Below are positions 33,808-43,841 of a DNA stretch of 64,000 bases, piece after piece; positions within the stretch are counted from its first letter, which is position 1, and each line of letters begins with the position of its first letter. The notes under the pieces are model-generated. The model ran no database searches, was not told the DNA's origin, and saw only the letters and a list, made by a program, of their open reading frames with translations. The stretch is from Salticus scenicus (taxonomy: Eukaryota > Arthropoda > Arachnida > Araneae > Salticidae), in assembly GCA_963930645.1 (NCBI GenBank), contig OZ005656.1, positions 269,308,993 to 269,372,992 of the forward strand, given 5' to 3'. A program made the translations under genes and the position numbers.

Positions 33808-34624
33808 ATATACTTGTTACCAATTGGGGGGAGGGGGTACAGCTATTTTGTGTGTGTTTGTAAGAGAGGAGATTATGAAGTATTTTAAAAACTCTTTAGA
33901 AAGACTAAAATATCAGACCTCAACTGTTAAAGTTGGGAAAATCATAGTTGAGCATTTTTCTACACTTAATCTTTTGTAATCGTATTTAATCTAGCAGTGA
34001 AAAAATTATGAACAAATATTTCCTTTCCCTCGTAATACACTTTCTTGTTTAGCTTTATATAGAGGTTTAAATGATTAAATATTGTGAAAATACACATTAA
34101 AACAATTTCTTTGTGAATTTTTATCATGATTGACAATAACATGACATCAGTGGAAATAGAAGTATTTTCTCCTCTTTGGAGGAGTGTTTCTTCTAATATG
34201 TCGCTAATATTTTATTGAAAATTTTCTGGGAAAACTTGAGAATTTTTTTTTTTCTTATGTTTGAGTATGAATCCTGTTTGTTATTATTTCTTAGTCTGAG
34301 TCGAATGATTAGTTACAGACTAACACTGATTTAAGTTTAATAATCTATGAGTAAAGTACTTGCACTTTAATGGAACAGAATTGATTATGTTTTAAGAATT
34401 CAGAATAATTTCCCAGATAGCTATTACAGAGTGGCTAGCAGTAAGGGTGAAGTTCGGGGAATTTAGCAAATCTAAAATAAATCATGGGAATTTTGATGGG
34501 TTTTGTAAAAAAAAAAAAAATCTTTATTGAAAACTTGCTATTGAAAATTGCTAAGTTGTTAGTGTCATGAAAACTTTGTGTGAAATAAACTGCAGGCCAG
34601 TAGTAAAATGACCAAAAGTAGTGT

Positions 34625-35835
34625 AATTGCCGAAACGTCAGTGGAGGCCCTCTGTTGAGACTCAAAACGGTTTTGGGCTGTGTCTGTGTGTCTTTCTGTC
34701 TGTCGCGCGATAGCGGCCGCAAAAATAGCGCTATTGACTTGATATTTGGTACACATGTTCATGAGCCCCACGAAATTAGCTGTATAGTTTTTGGTATGTA
34801 TTCCATTTGTAGTTCGTATACAGGGACACGCCAAAGTTTTTTTTATCATTATGGCCTATGGGAGAAATTTGTATGTATCGCGATAGCGGCCACAAAATTC
34901 ACGCTATTGACTTGCAATTTGGTACACATGTTCACGTGCCCCACGAAATCTGCTGTATAGTTTTCGGTGTGCATTCCATTTGTAATTCGTGTACAGGGAC
35001 ACGCCAAAGTTTTTCTTATCATTAAGGCCTATGGGAGGAATTTGTATGTACCACGATAGCGGCCACAAAAATCACGCTATTGACTTGCAATTTGGTACAC
35101 ATGTTCATGTGCCCCACGAAATCCGCTGTATAGTTTTGGGTGTGCATTCCATTTGTAACTCGTGTACAGGGACACGCCAAAGTTTTTCTTATCATTAAGG
35201 CCTATGGGAGGAATTTGTATGTACCACGATAGCGGCCACAAAAATCACGCTATTGACTTGCAATTTGGTACACATGTTCATGAGCTCAACGGAATCAGCT
35301 GTATAGTTTTAGGTGTGTATTCCATTTGTAGTTCGTGTACAGGGGCACGCCAAAGATTTTCTATCATTACGGCCTATGGGAAGAATCTGTATGTACCGCG
35401 ATAGCCACCGCAAAAATCAAGCTATTGACTTCCAGTTTTTGCCGAAATGTGAATGGAGGCCCTCTGTTGAGACTCAAAAGGATTTTGGGTTCCGTCTGTC
35501 TGTCTATCGTGCGATAGCGGCCGCAAAAATCACGCTATTGACTTGAAATTTTGTACACATGTTCATGAGCCCAACGAAATTAGCTGTATAGTTTTGAGTG
35601 TGCATTCCATTTGTAGTTCGTGTACAGGGACACGCCAAAGTTTTTTTTATCATTACGGCCTATGGGAAGAATTTGTATGTACCGCGATAGCGGCCGCAAA
35701 AAACCTTCGATTGACTTGCAAATTGGCGCACACGTTCCAGCTTTGCATATGAACAGCTGTATAATTTTTTTTGCTATATTTTTTATAAACTGTGTACAGG
35801 GACACGCCAAAATTCTTAACATTACGGCGAATGGG
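34625..35835 (+). repeat. 173-bp tandem array with two header segments
   Basis: The anchor GATAGC(G/C) occurs at 34709, 34882, 35055, 35228, 35400, 35513 and 35686. Spacings are 173, 173, 173, 172, 113 and 173. Shared phrases per unit include CGCTATTGACTTG, TTTGGTACACATGTTCA, AGCTGTATAGTTTT, GTACAGGGACACGCCAAAG and GGCCTATGGGA. A header (TGGAGGCCCTCTGTTGAGAC, then a TGTCTGTC-rich run) precedes the array at about 34628 and recurs at about 35450, cutting one unit short. The frames of 60-100 codons across it are by-products of the repeat. Confidence 0.85.
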
Positions 35836-36480
35836 GTGAATTACGTTTAAACGCATTTTAATATCATTACTTTGCAATGAAGAAAATGAAACTAGCGTAC
35901 GTGAGTAAGATGCTTAAACTTATGTTGTCTGAAGAAAATATGTGCTCTTAAGCTTTCTAATTAATGTACAGGATCTTACAAAAGTGTTCTGACAATGTCA
36001 CGCAGTCATCCAAACGATGTTACATTTGGAACAATTATTAATTTTAAACGCAAAATAAGCTGAATAGTTTTTACTGGTGTATACAATGTTTATGGTTCGT
36101 TTACAAAGACACACGAATGAATTTCGTAACATTAGAGCCTATGGACAAATTTTTAATTTAAGCGCGCACTTTAATGCGTTTATGCTGAATTGAACTGAAT
36201 AAAGTTAACATACATTATAAAGATGCTTAAAATCATGTTTACTCTTAAAAAAGGTTATGTATAGACTAAATAATTTATGAGACCACTCGAAATAATTCCG
36301 AGTATGTACTGTAATTATCCAAATGATGTCAAATTAGTTTGAAAAATTAATGAGTTATAATTAATTGGGTTTATTCTTATTATTGGAGTTTATAATGACT
36401 GTGGCTACTTTTCCGGGATACATAAAGGAATTTCGTACTATTACGGTCTATAGTCGGTATTTCTTAAAAGTGTATTTTAA
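35836..36480 (+). repeat. Degenerate continuation of the 173-bp repeat
   Basis: Phrases equivalent to the array unit recur with heavy change: AAGCTGAATAGTTTTTACTG, then TTCGTTTACAAAGACACACG and AGAGCCTATGGAC near 36057-36150. A more distant set around 36300-36460 has GGGATACATAAAGGAATTTC and TATTACGGTCTATAG. Spacing is longer, about 300 bases. This suggests older units of the same array that have drifted. Confidence 0.45.
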
Positions 36481-36858
36481 CATGGTTACATACCCATCAA
36501 ATATAATTTTATTAGAATTTTAAAAGCATGTTTTCCTGTTGAAAATTGTGGGCAGAGAATTGATAATTAGTTTAAATATTAGGCAAAATATTTCCGATAT
36601 GCTATGTAATTTTATTTTTGTATGAAATTTGATAGTTATGAAATTTGGTATTTATAAATTTCAGGGAAATAATACAAGACCGTCGTTTATTAAGAATACA
36701 TATTGTTTCGTACTTGGGGGTTCGTAAGTTGTCCGAGAATGAAAGGCGAAACTTGCAAAAATTCAGTGATTTATTCACAGAAAGTTCCAGAAAAATACAG
36801 GTCTATAAACCAAGTATCAGCTTCAATTCAACCAGTACACATAGCTTAAACAACAGCT

Positions 36859-37330
36859 GTTAACAGTAAAACAACATTACAAACTGTTTATCAATAACAC
36901 ATAAAGCAAGTCTCATTCAAAGAGGCTCAAAGCAAAGCAAGCATTTGACGAAACTGACACAGATCTGAGATTGGCCGCCTTGGCTAAAAAAATGCTCCTT
37001 TTATACTATTCTATCGAACACAGACTGTTCTGGAAAATTCTCGTATCTCATCAATCAATGAGATTAGAGCTTCCATATTTGGTAAATCCCTAATAAGGAT
37101 TTTCTCGCCAAGGTCGCCAAAAAATCACCAAGGAGGGAAGCAGTTGCCAAATTTGGCGCCAAATCCATTTCTTCCCTTATTGGAGCTTTTAAAAGCTTTT
37201 TTAAAGGAACATTAGGCTATTTTAACGCTAAAATGACTAGAAATGCACAAAATTAGTATATTATCGACTTTCTAAGCGTCTTTGAAAGAATTTATACAAA
37301 AATAAATGCAATTATTTACAATTCCGCAAC
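36859..37330 (-). mobile_element. Possible solo LTR, minus orientation
   Basis: On the - strand the segment begins TGTTGCGGAATTG and can end ...AACA at 36859, giving TG...CA termini. It has a TATA box in good context (TAGTATAAAAGGAGC, about 36992-37006). Locally elevated GC and words such as TTTGGCGCCAAA distinguish it from its surroundings. I could not find a convincing 4-6-bp target duplication, and no internal retroelement sequence is next to it. The boundaries are guesses. Confidence 0.3.
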
Positions 37331-37444
37331 ATTTTATATGATACACAAATGGGTATAAAAGAGAGATACAGCAGGGGGTTGAGGGGCGGAAGCCCCCCTC
37401 AGGAATGTATCTGATTATGGTAATAAGACGATCGAATCAATATA

Positions 37445-37932
37445 TCTGTATATATATATAAATTACGTGTCACGATGTTTGTCCGGGGTAAACTCCTAAA
37501 CTAAGGAACCGATTTTAATGAAATTTTGCACACTGTGTGCAGTTTGGTCCAACTTGAGAGATAGGATAGTTTTTATCTCAATTTATTGTCACAATATTGT
37601 TTTATTGCAATTATTTGTTAATTATAGACCTTTGTTACAGTTGCTCCGAAATATCTGTGAGTTCCATTAATTTAATTGTTGCCAAAAAAAAAAAAAAAAA
37701 AAAAAAAAAAACACGAGTTCATTTTCTTTCGACATAAAAATAAATACATTTAATCAAACGTGAACGTTAAAAATTATAAAAAGCTAAATTATGCATCTCA
37801 CGAAAATTGACGTCATAATCAATTTAAAGATTTTATACACATTGATAAAGTGTTAATGTAGTTCTATCATAGATATAGTAATATATATAGATCTTTCATC
37901 CTCATGTTATCGTACAAAGATTTTTAATGCCG

Positions 37933-37963
<31 letters not shown>

Positions 37964-40337
37964 TTGGAAATAGCCATTAAGTGGTATAAAAAAAAAGAAA
38001 AGAAAAGAAAGAAAGAAATATGAATTTGGAACTGTATCTGGAGTTTTTCATTCACCTTTAGCAAATAAATTATTCATAAATTTTATTTGCTAAAATATTA
38101 GTATGTATTCCCGTGTGTATTCACTCGGGGAAAGACGGCCATATTTTGGTAAAAACGTCGTCTTTAACCAAGTGAAAATGAATAACTTTTTTCTCCCCAA
38201 TGATCGCTCTATTCTATATATGCTATACTATATCTATGAGTTCTATACGCAAGTGAAGTGTGACTCACTGACCGTCTGGGCAGCCAAGAAAAAGATTTCC
38301 TATGTTAATCGCCCATTGGATTTTTTGTAAAAAATTACTAAAAATCGAGGAAATTTATTTCCCGATTTTAATCCTTATATTTGGGTATAGATATGTATTA
38401 GTTATCGCGTACGTTAGATTGAGTTATTTTGCTGTCAAATTGACAAAATTTTTATTTTAAATTTCAAAACTCTGTCACCCTTGGCCTTTTTTTTTTTTTT
38501 TTTTTTTTTAATTTTATTTGGCGATCAAAAGCGTAACACGAAAATATACATGCCAGATATATGTATTGTACGAAATGTAATATGTATTATTCATTGTACG
38601 TATGTATGACATGTAATATGTATTGTACGAAATATTGTTTCACATTATTCATTACTCTTTTAATATAAGTTGTTAAAATAACCATGATTTTTGAAAGGAA
38701 TTAAATATTTTCGCCTGATAATTTGGCGATATTCTTTTTTTTTCGATAAGGATGACAGAAATGAAATCTATTCCGCTGCAACATATTAGTATCTTACATC
38801 AGATATTTTATTTAGACATTTGAAAACAAATTTGACTTCAAACTATGATAGGATATTTATCATTTTCCTTTTAATTAGTATATTATTAGTATATTAAAAT
38901 TTAAAAGCATGGCATATAAAAAGTTTTTTTTTTTTTTTTTATCTTATAATTATTTTTATCTTAATCCTCAATGTTTCCCATCTTTATTAACTTGAATTTA
39001 CTATAAAAATTTTAACATACTCAAAGCCTTCTCATCACTTCGTTAAAGTACACTAAACTTTTCCAAAATATTTTTCTATTTAAATGATACATGTATTTAC
39101 TTTAAATGTCCAATATTTCATAAGATGTCCTATTTTAAAGTTTTAAAATATTTATCAAATTTACTTATTTTTCTGGTTTAGCCATATTGTTTTCCTTTTT
39201 ATGACTACAGCTGTTGCTCTCTTTGAAACAGTTAAAATGATGAGGTCATTTTATAGTAAAATTATCCATTATAGCATATATTATATTTCACTCCTCCATA
39301 AAAATTGATTTTAAAATCGTCTGCTTCTTTTATACTTTTATTTTAATCCGCGTTTGTAATGATCGATAGATGGCGCTTTTTCAGCTTTTGTTGTTAGTAA
39401 ATATAATAGCCATGTGTATTTATTATTGTTCTAATTGTGTTACTATTTAATGTTCGTGCTATAATTTCTCCGCCATTACATCATGGAAAATTGATTACTT
39501 TTGGAAAAAATATTTCAGTTTATTCAAAGTTCGATCGGAAGTAGATTTTTAACTGAAGCTGAACAAATATTAGTTTCAAATCATCTGGTTAATTCTTTAC
39601 TTCCATTAGCCGAAGCAACTGAAATTTTATATTTGTCATTTGGAAATAAATGGAAACTCAATTCTGGATTTCTTGATTCTTTGGAGTGACACTGTGGCAC
39701 ACAACAGTATGTGTTATCTTTTTTACCGGATTTATTCATTTTTATTCAATAAATATATGTGAAACTAAACATCGGAAAGCAATGGCGTCTCGATGGAAGC
39801 CGAAAGCTATGCATGTTAAATGTAATTTCACCTTAGACCACCAGAGGGCGAGCATTTCATTACAATCGCGGATAGAATTTTAATAAAAATAAAATTACAT
39901 ATTAGTCTTTTTAGCATTTTAATCCAAAATAGCTTTAGACATTATATTTCCCTCATCCATAAAAATTGATTTTTAAAATCGTCTGCTTCTTTTATACTTT
40001 TATTTTAATAGAATTTTAATAGAATTTAATTTACATATTAGTCATTTTAGCAATTTTATCCTAAGTAGCATTAGAAATAATATATATCACTTCTCCATTA
40101 AAACTTATAGGACCCTACAATAAAATTAATTTGTACTTAATATCAACACTACGAAAATTTTTATCAATCGTTTCCAAATTTTGACCTAAGGTTCAAATCT
40201 CAATCCTGTGGGTTTTTACATTGGCTACAACGTTTTCGTCTTTATTCGTAAATAATAATTTGACAGTATTAAATAGTTTACTGCCATATAATTCAAAGTA
40301 CAACTTAGTCACGGCAACGCGTGGCCGGGTCTGCTAG
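37445..40337 (+). mobile_element. Helitron-like non-autonomous element, 2.9 kb
   Basis: The 5' end is A|TCTGTATATATATATAAATT followed by ACGTGTCACGATGTTTGTCC and TCCTAAACTAAGGAACCG, a pattern typical of arthropod Helitrons. The 3' end is GCAACGCGTGGCCGGGTCTG then CTAG|T, with a GC-rich pairing region just before CTAG. Insertion between A and T without duplication fits. No Rep/helicase frame is present. Inside are T/A runs, two frames of 62-75 codons without known domains (38103-38330, 39501-39689) and an internal direct repeat. Confidence 0.65.
39292..40012 (+). repeat. Direct repeat inside the Helitron-like element
   Basis: TCCATAAAAATTGATTTTAA and then AATCGTCTGCTTCTTTTATA followed by CTTTTATTTTAAT occur near 39295-39345 and again near 39956-40010, about 660 bases apart with almost no change. 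A third partial match (CACTTCTCCATTAAAA) is near 40087. The duplicated unit includes the ORF at 39501-39689. Confidence 0.6.
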
Positions 40338-40547
40338 TACTATTATATAATAAGGAATAAATAAAAGTGACCTATTGAGTAATGTCTGATGCAAATAGGA
40401 CGTTGAGGCTCCTGATCTGCAGATCCACTAGTTTAAAATAGTTCAAAAGCTAGCCACATTGTATTATCTGAATAAATGGTAAAATATCAGGAAATTAGTT
40501 TGAATAATAGACATAGAGATATTCTTCGGTTTTTAAATTTGTATAAC

Positions 40548-40580
<33 letters not shown>

Positions 40581-40791
40581 TTTACTTAAAAAATATACTG
40601 TTGTGCAACTATTTTAGTATAGTCAATAAAAATATTTTTGCTGTTCTTCAGTTAGTACACAGTTAGGAATAAATACAACTACTACATTTCTATTTGTATC
40701 CCACTTTTATTTCCTTTTTAATATTTTTGATAAAATGGAATTTTAATTTTAAATATAATAACTAAGAACGAAGTACAAACTAATTAATTAA

Positions 40792-41110
40792 AATAAATAC
40801 AAAACAACCTTTTACTGACTTTGTGTTGTGCCATGAAATTTTTCTACCGGGCACCCGGCTCTCCTCAGATGACATCCTCTGTGTAGAACTTAAGCTACCA
40901 ATAGGGAGGCCTGCAACGACAGGGGCGCAGTGGCACCCGATCGCGTATGGCACCGCCTTATGGTGACCGAAGATTAGAGAGAAGAGAAGAAGGTGACCTT
41001 CAGTCAAGCTCAAGTCCCACACAGAGGATGTCATCTGAGGAGAGCCGGGTGCCTGGCAGAAAAATTTAATGACACAACACAAAGTCAGTAAAAGGTTTTT
41101 TGTATTTATT
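40792..41110. repeat. Inverted repeat with a hammerhead-like core and unique centre
   Basis: The arms at 40792-40885 and 41019-41110 are close to complementary. The right arm has CATCTGAGGAGAGCCGGGTG, then CCTGGCAGAAAAATT and a shared tail (ACAACACAAAGTCAGTAAAA). CTGAGGA fits CUGANGA; GCC/GGC could be the stem, followed by AGAAAA. The 133-base centre is locally GC-rich and unrelated to either arm. The shape equals two truncated repeat tails head to head with one of them longer. Confidence 0.5.
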
Positions 41111-41767
41111 GGAATTTTAATGTTAATTTATATTTTTACATAATAGACAGTTATTGTTAAATAAGCCTTAATATTAGTTTTTTTACTGGGAAAATTCTTT
41201 GCAGTCTTAAATCAGTACAACTATATCAGGGGTGGAAATTAAAAAGAATTAAGTTACTGATCTAATTTTACAGTTTCACTGGTCTATTCACCCATTCTAT
41301 TAGATTTTTGGAAATTAATTTAAAAATACAAATGAAGAATGAAGTTTTTTATAAATCAAATTTCTGTTTTAATAAATGAGTTAAAGGCCACATATTTACT
41401 ATAAATGAAGTATTTTATATAATAACTATTAAAAAAAAAAGGGTTATTAAAGTGAAATTAAATGAAAAATTACAGAGAAAATGTGATATTGACAATAATA
41501 AAAACTGCACTTATTATTTTTATAACATACTATTCTCTGACAGATTTGCAAGCAGTTAAAAAAAAAAAAAAAAAAAAAAAAAATGAAAAATTAATTTAAA
41601 AATATGAAAAGTTTTACTGGTTTGATGGATCACTGTATTTGCAGGTCCGTTGACTGTTTTTCTGGCCCCGGATCAACGGACCATCGTTAACTTCAAGCCC
41701 TGTATCTATCTTAGTTAAGATGTTTTTCAAGGTGTTTTTTTTTTAACAAATATCCTTTTTCTTACAG

Positions 41768-41858
41768 ACGGAAGGTGAAGATGAGCTTAAGAAAAGGCAA
41801 CTAATGGAATTAGCTATTATCAATGGTACTTACAGGGACAGTACAGGAAAAAATAATA
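41768..41858 (+). CDS. how: how coding exon: QUA2 region
   Basis: Thirty codons plus one base encode T-E-G-E-D-E-L-K-K-R-Q-L-M-E-L-A-I-I-N-G and T-Y-R-D-S-T-G-K-N-N. This is the QUA2 helix that extends the KH RNA-binding surface; E-G-E-D-E-L-K-K-R-Q-L-M-E-L-A-I-I-N-G-T-Y-R-D is the insect HOW form (QKI: E-G-E-D-S-L-K-K-M-Q). The acceptor is CTTACAG with a good T-rich tract, and the donor is A|GTAAGT at 41859. It ends in phase 1, so the next exon must supply two bases. Confidence 0.96.
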
Positions 41859-42659
41859 GTAAGTTTAAATTTGCATTTGTAGATACACTTCACATAGACA
41901 TCAATTAAAAAATTTTTATTTTTATTAATTTTTGTAAGTTGAAGGCCTTTAAAAAAAAAAAAAAAATTTAAAGTAGTTTTTAAATTGAGTAATAATTATT
42001 GAATTCCATAGTGTGGTGTGAATTCTGATATTAATCTTAAAAATCTGTTCCCCCTTCTCTTTCTTTCTTTCTTTCTTTCTACCCATTAGGTACGCAGTTC
42101 AAAGTTTTGCTATATTTTTGCATTATTGTATATCAAATATTTCATGAAATGTTACATCTGTCCCATTTTCAAACATATTTTTGTATTTATTTTAAACTGG
42201 AATTTGTACAATAATTAAACTTTGAAATTTTGTAATTTGATGTAGATGTATGCTTTAATAATTGTTGTGAATTATTGAAAAGAAGCTTGATAATTGACTT
42301 TCTTGATTGTGTATATTTTGAAAGTAAACAAACGTTTATATATATATATATTAATGAATTATTAAACATAGTAAAAGCCAAGCAACAGATACAAGATCAC
42401 TGAAACCACATAGACCAATAAGAATGAATATTTTTCAACTAGGAGAAGCTCAGAAAGGTGAAAAAAAAAAAATTCATCAGGGGAGACCTTTTTCACCCTT
42501 GAGCACCAATGTATGATTTCGTTCACTAGCAGCTATAATACATAGATGTGATTTCTCCGCCAATTGGCGGAAATCCGCCAATTCACTTTGCAAAATTAAA
42601 ATTCCACTAATTGATTTGGTAAAATGAAAATTCCCCTTTGAAATTTCCTTCCATATTCA

Positions 42660-42990
42660 AAATTTCACGCCCGGATTTATGCCGCCCTTGTCCCGCGATT
42701 TTCTCTCATTCTTCCTTCTCTCTCTCTCAGTGAGAGAGAGCACTTCATTCTCTTCTATCGGCTGTGGCGCATGCGCGCTATGCTACGCACCTTCTCTCCC
42801 CGCGCTGGCCACGCCTTTTCGTCGGCTCCCCGCTCCGCTGTTTTCTTTTTCTACTCCAGGAAGCGTCCGATCTTATCTGTGCGTGATTTCAGATTTCAGT
42901 GGTCTCCTCATTCATGCTTCTATTAGATTAGGGTTAAATCGGTAGGATCTTGTCGTTCGTGTTCGTAAATAAATAGCAGTGTTACGTTTT
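42660..42990 (+). promoter_or_regulatory. GC-rich promoter-like island with NRF-1 palindrome
   Basis: The block stands out sharply from its AT-rich surroundings. It has TCTCTCTCTC/GAGAGAGAG at 42718-42740, GCGCATGCGC at 42767-42776 (the palindromic NRF-1-type site found in housekeeping promoters) and CCCGCGCTGGCCACGCC near 42798. No TATA box is seen. It directly precedes the ATG at 42995. It could be the promoter of a small nested gene or of an unrecognised element; this is an inference from composition and motif. Confidence 0.4.
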
Positions 42991-42994
42991 CATT

Positions 42995-43841
42995 ATGTCT
43001 ATCATCGAAAATTGTGATACAGTACAAAGCCGAAAATACGGAATCGTCGGGACCGCGGCGATTCTGGATTTCCAGGATTTTTGGTCATGCCTAAAAAATT
43101 ACAATATTTTGGTTAAGTACTTGGATAATATGCAAATTCAAGTAAAAAAAAACATATATAACGATTTTTAAATACATTCTGTAATATATTTTTTATCAAC
43201 TTTAACAAAAAATAAATAAGAGTTAAACTTGAAAAACAAAACAGATTTATTGAAATATTTGCATAGAAAAATTAGTACAAGTTACAATAAAAGAAAATAT
43301 ATAAGAAAAACACACAGTTTTTAAAACATTTCCGCGATTTTTTTTTTTTTTTTTTTAGTAATTCAGGTTTTTTAATTAAAAGTTTGAGTATAATTGAAAT
43401 TATAATAGAATTTAGCTCTCAATTAGATAAACATTTATAAATTCTATCATATTTCTAAATTCTAAAAAATTCTAGCTAAATTCTATCATATTTCTATATA
43501 AATTCTATCATATTAAATAATTAAATTCTAATAAAGAATTGTTACTATTATTATAATCTTCTACCTCCTCTTTCAGGCTTTGCAAATGCCGGTTTTGAAG
43601 ATTAATAAGAAATAAAATACTTTTTTGGTTCTTAATTTCGATATATTTATACTAAAAAAAAAAAAAATCGCTGTTGATGATGATGATTAACGGCGCCGAA
43701 ATTGTCCGTATTTTTGGCAATTCCGGATTTTTGGAGTCTGGATTTTCGGCTTCGTACTGTACTGTGAAAGTGCGTGATATAGACAATACCGTTAAAAATA
43801 AATTCCGCTGGGAAAAAAAAGAAACAAAGGCAAAAGTTTAA
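42995..43841 (+). pseudogene. Short ORF split by a TA-flanked element
   Basis: ATG at 42995 opens M-S-I-I-E-N-C-D and reaches TA at 43018-43019, where the 740-bp element begins. Directly after the element and the second TA (43760-43761) the frame continues in phase: T-V-K-V-R-D-I-D-N-T-V-K-N-K-F-R-W-E, ending at TAA (43839-43841), about 35 codons in total. The continuation in frame across a clean TA target suggests a coding first exon broken by the insertion. I do not recognise the protein. It may have continued by splicing; an A-run near 43813 makes the end uncertain. Confidence 0.4.
43020..43759. mobile_element. 740-bp TA-flanked Tc1/pogo-type element
   Basis: The ends are CAGTACAAAGCCGAAAATAC and, inverted, CAGTACGAAGCCGAAAATCC, each flanked by TA. 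Subterminal phrases GGAATCG.. and GGAATTG.. with ATTTTTGG boxes also mirror each other. The interior is AT-rich, including a run of TTCTATCATATTTCTA repeats (43440-43510). No transposase is present. Confidence 0.75.

Larger units (their letters stand above)
32746..41767 (+). other. how: how intron, 9.0 kb
   Basis: It is bounded by GTGAGT at 32746 and CTTACAG ending at 41767. It holds a decayed DD37D mariner (32832-33388), a 173-bp tandem array (34625-35835), a possible solo LTR (36859-37330), a Helitron-like element (37445-40337) and an inverted repeat (40792-41110). I see nothing recognisable in 33400-34430 or 41110-41700 apart from A and T runs. Confidence 0.85.

Noticed and set aside
34655..35850. 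Several overlapping frames with repeated Y-R-D-T-P-K-F-F-L-S and H-V-H motifs
   Set aside because: They repeat every 173 bases because the DNA does; no start, stop or codon pattern suggests selection on protein.
38103..38330. 75-codon frame in the Helitron-like element as a captured gene
   Set aside because: No family match could be recognised and codon use is not distinctive.
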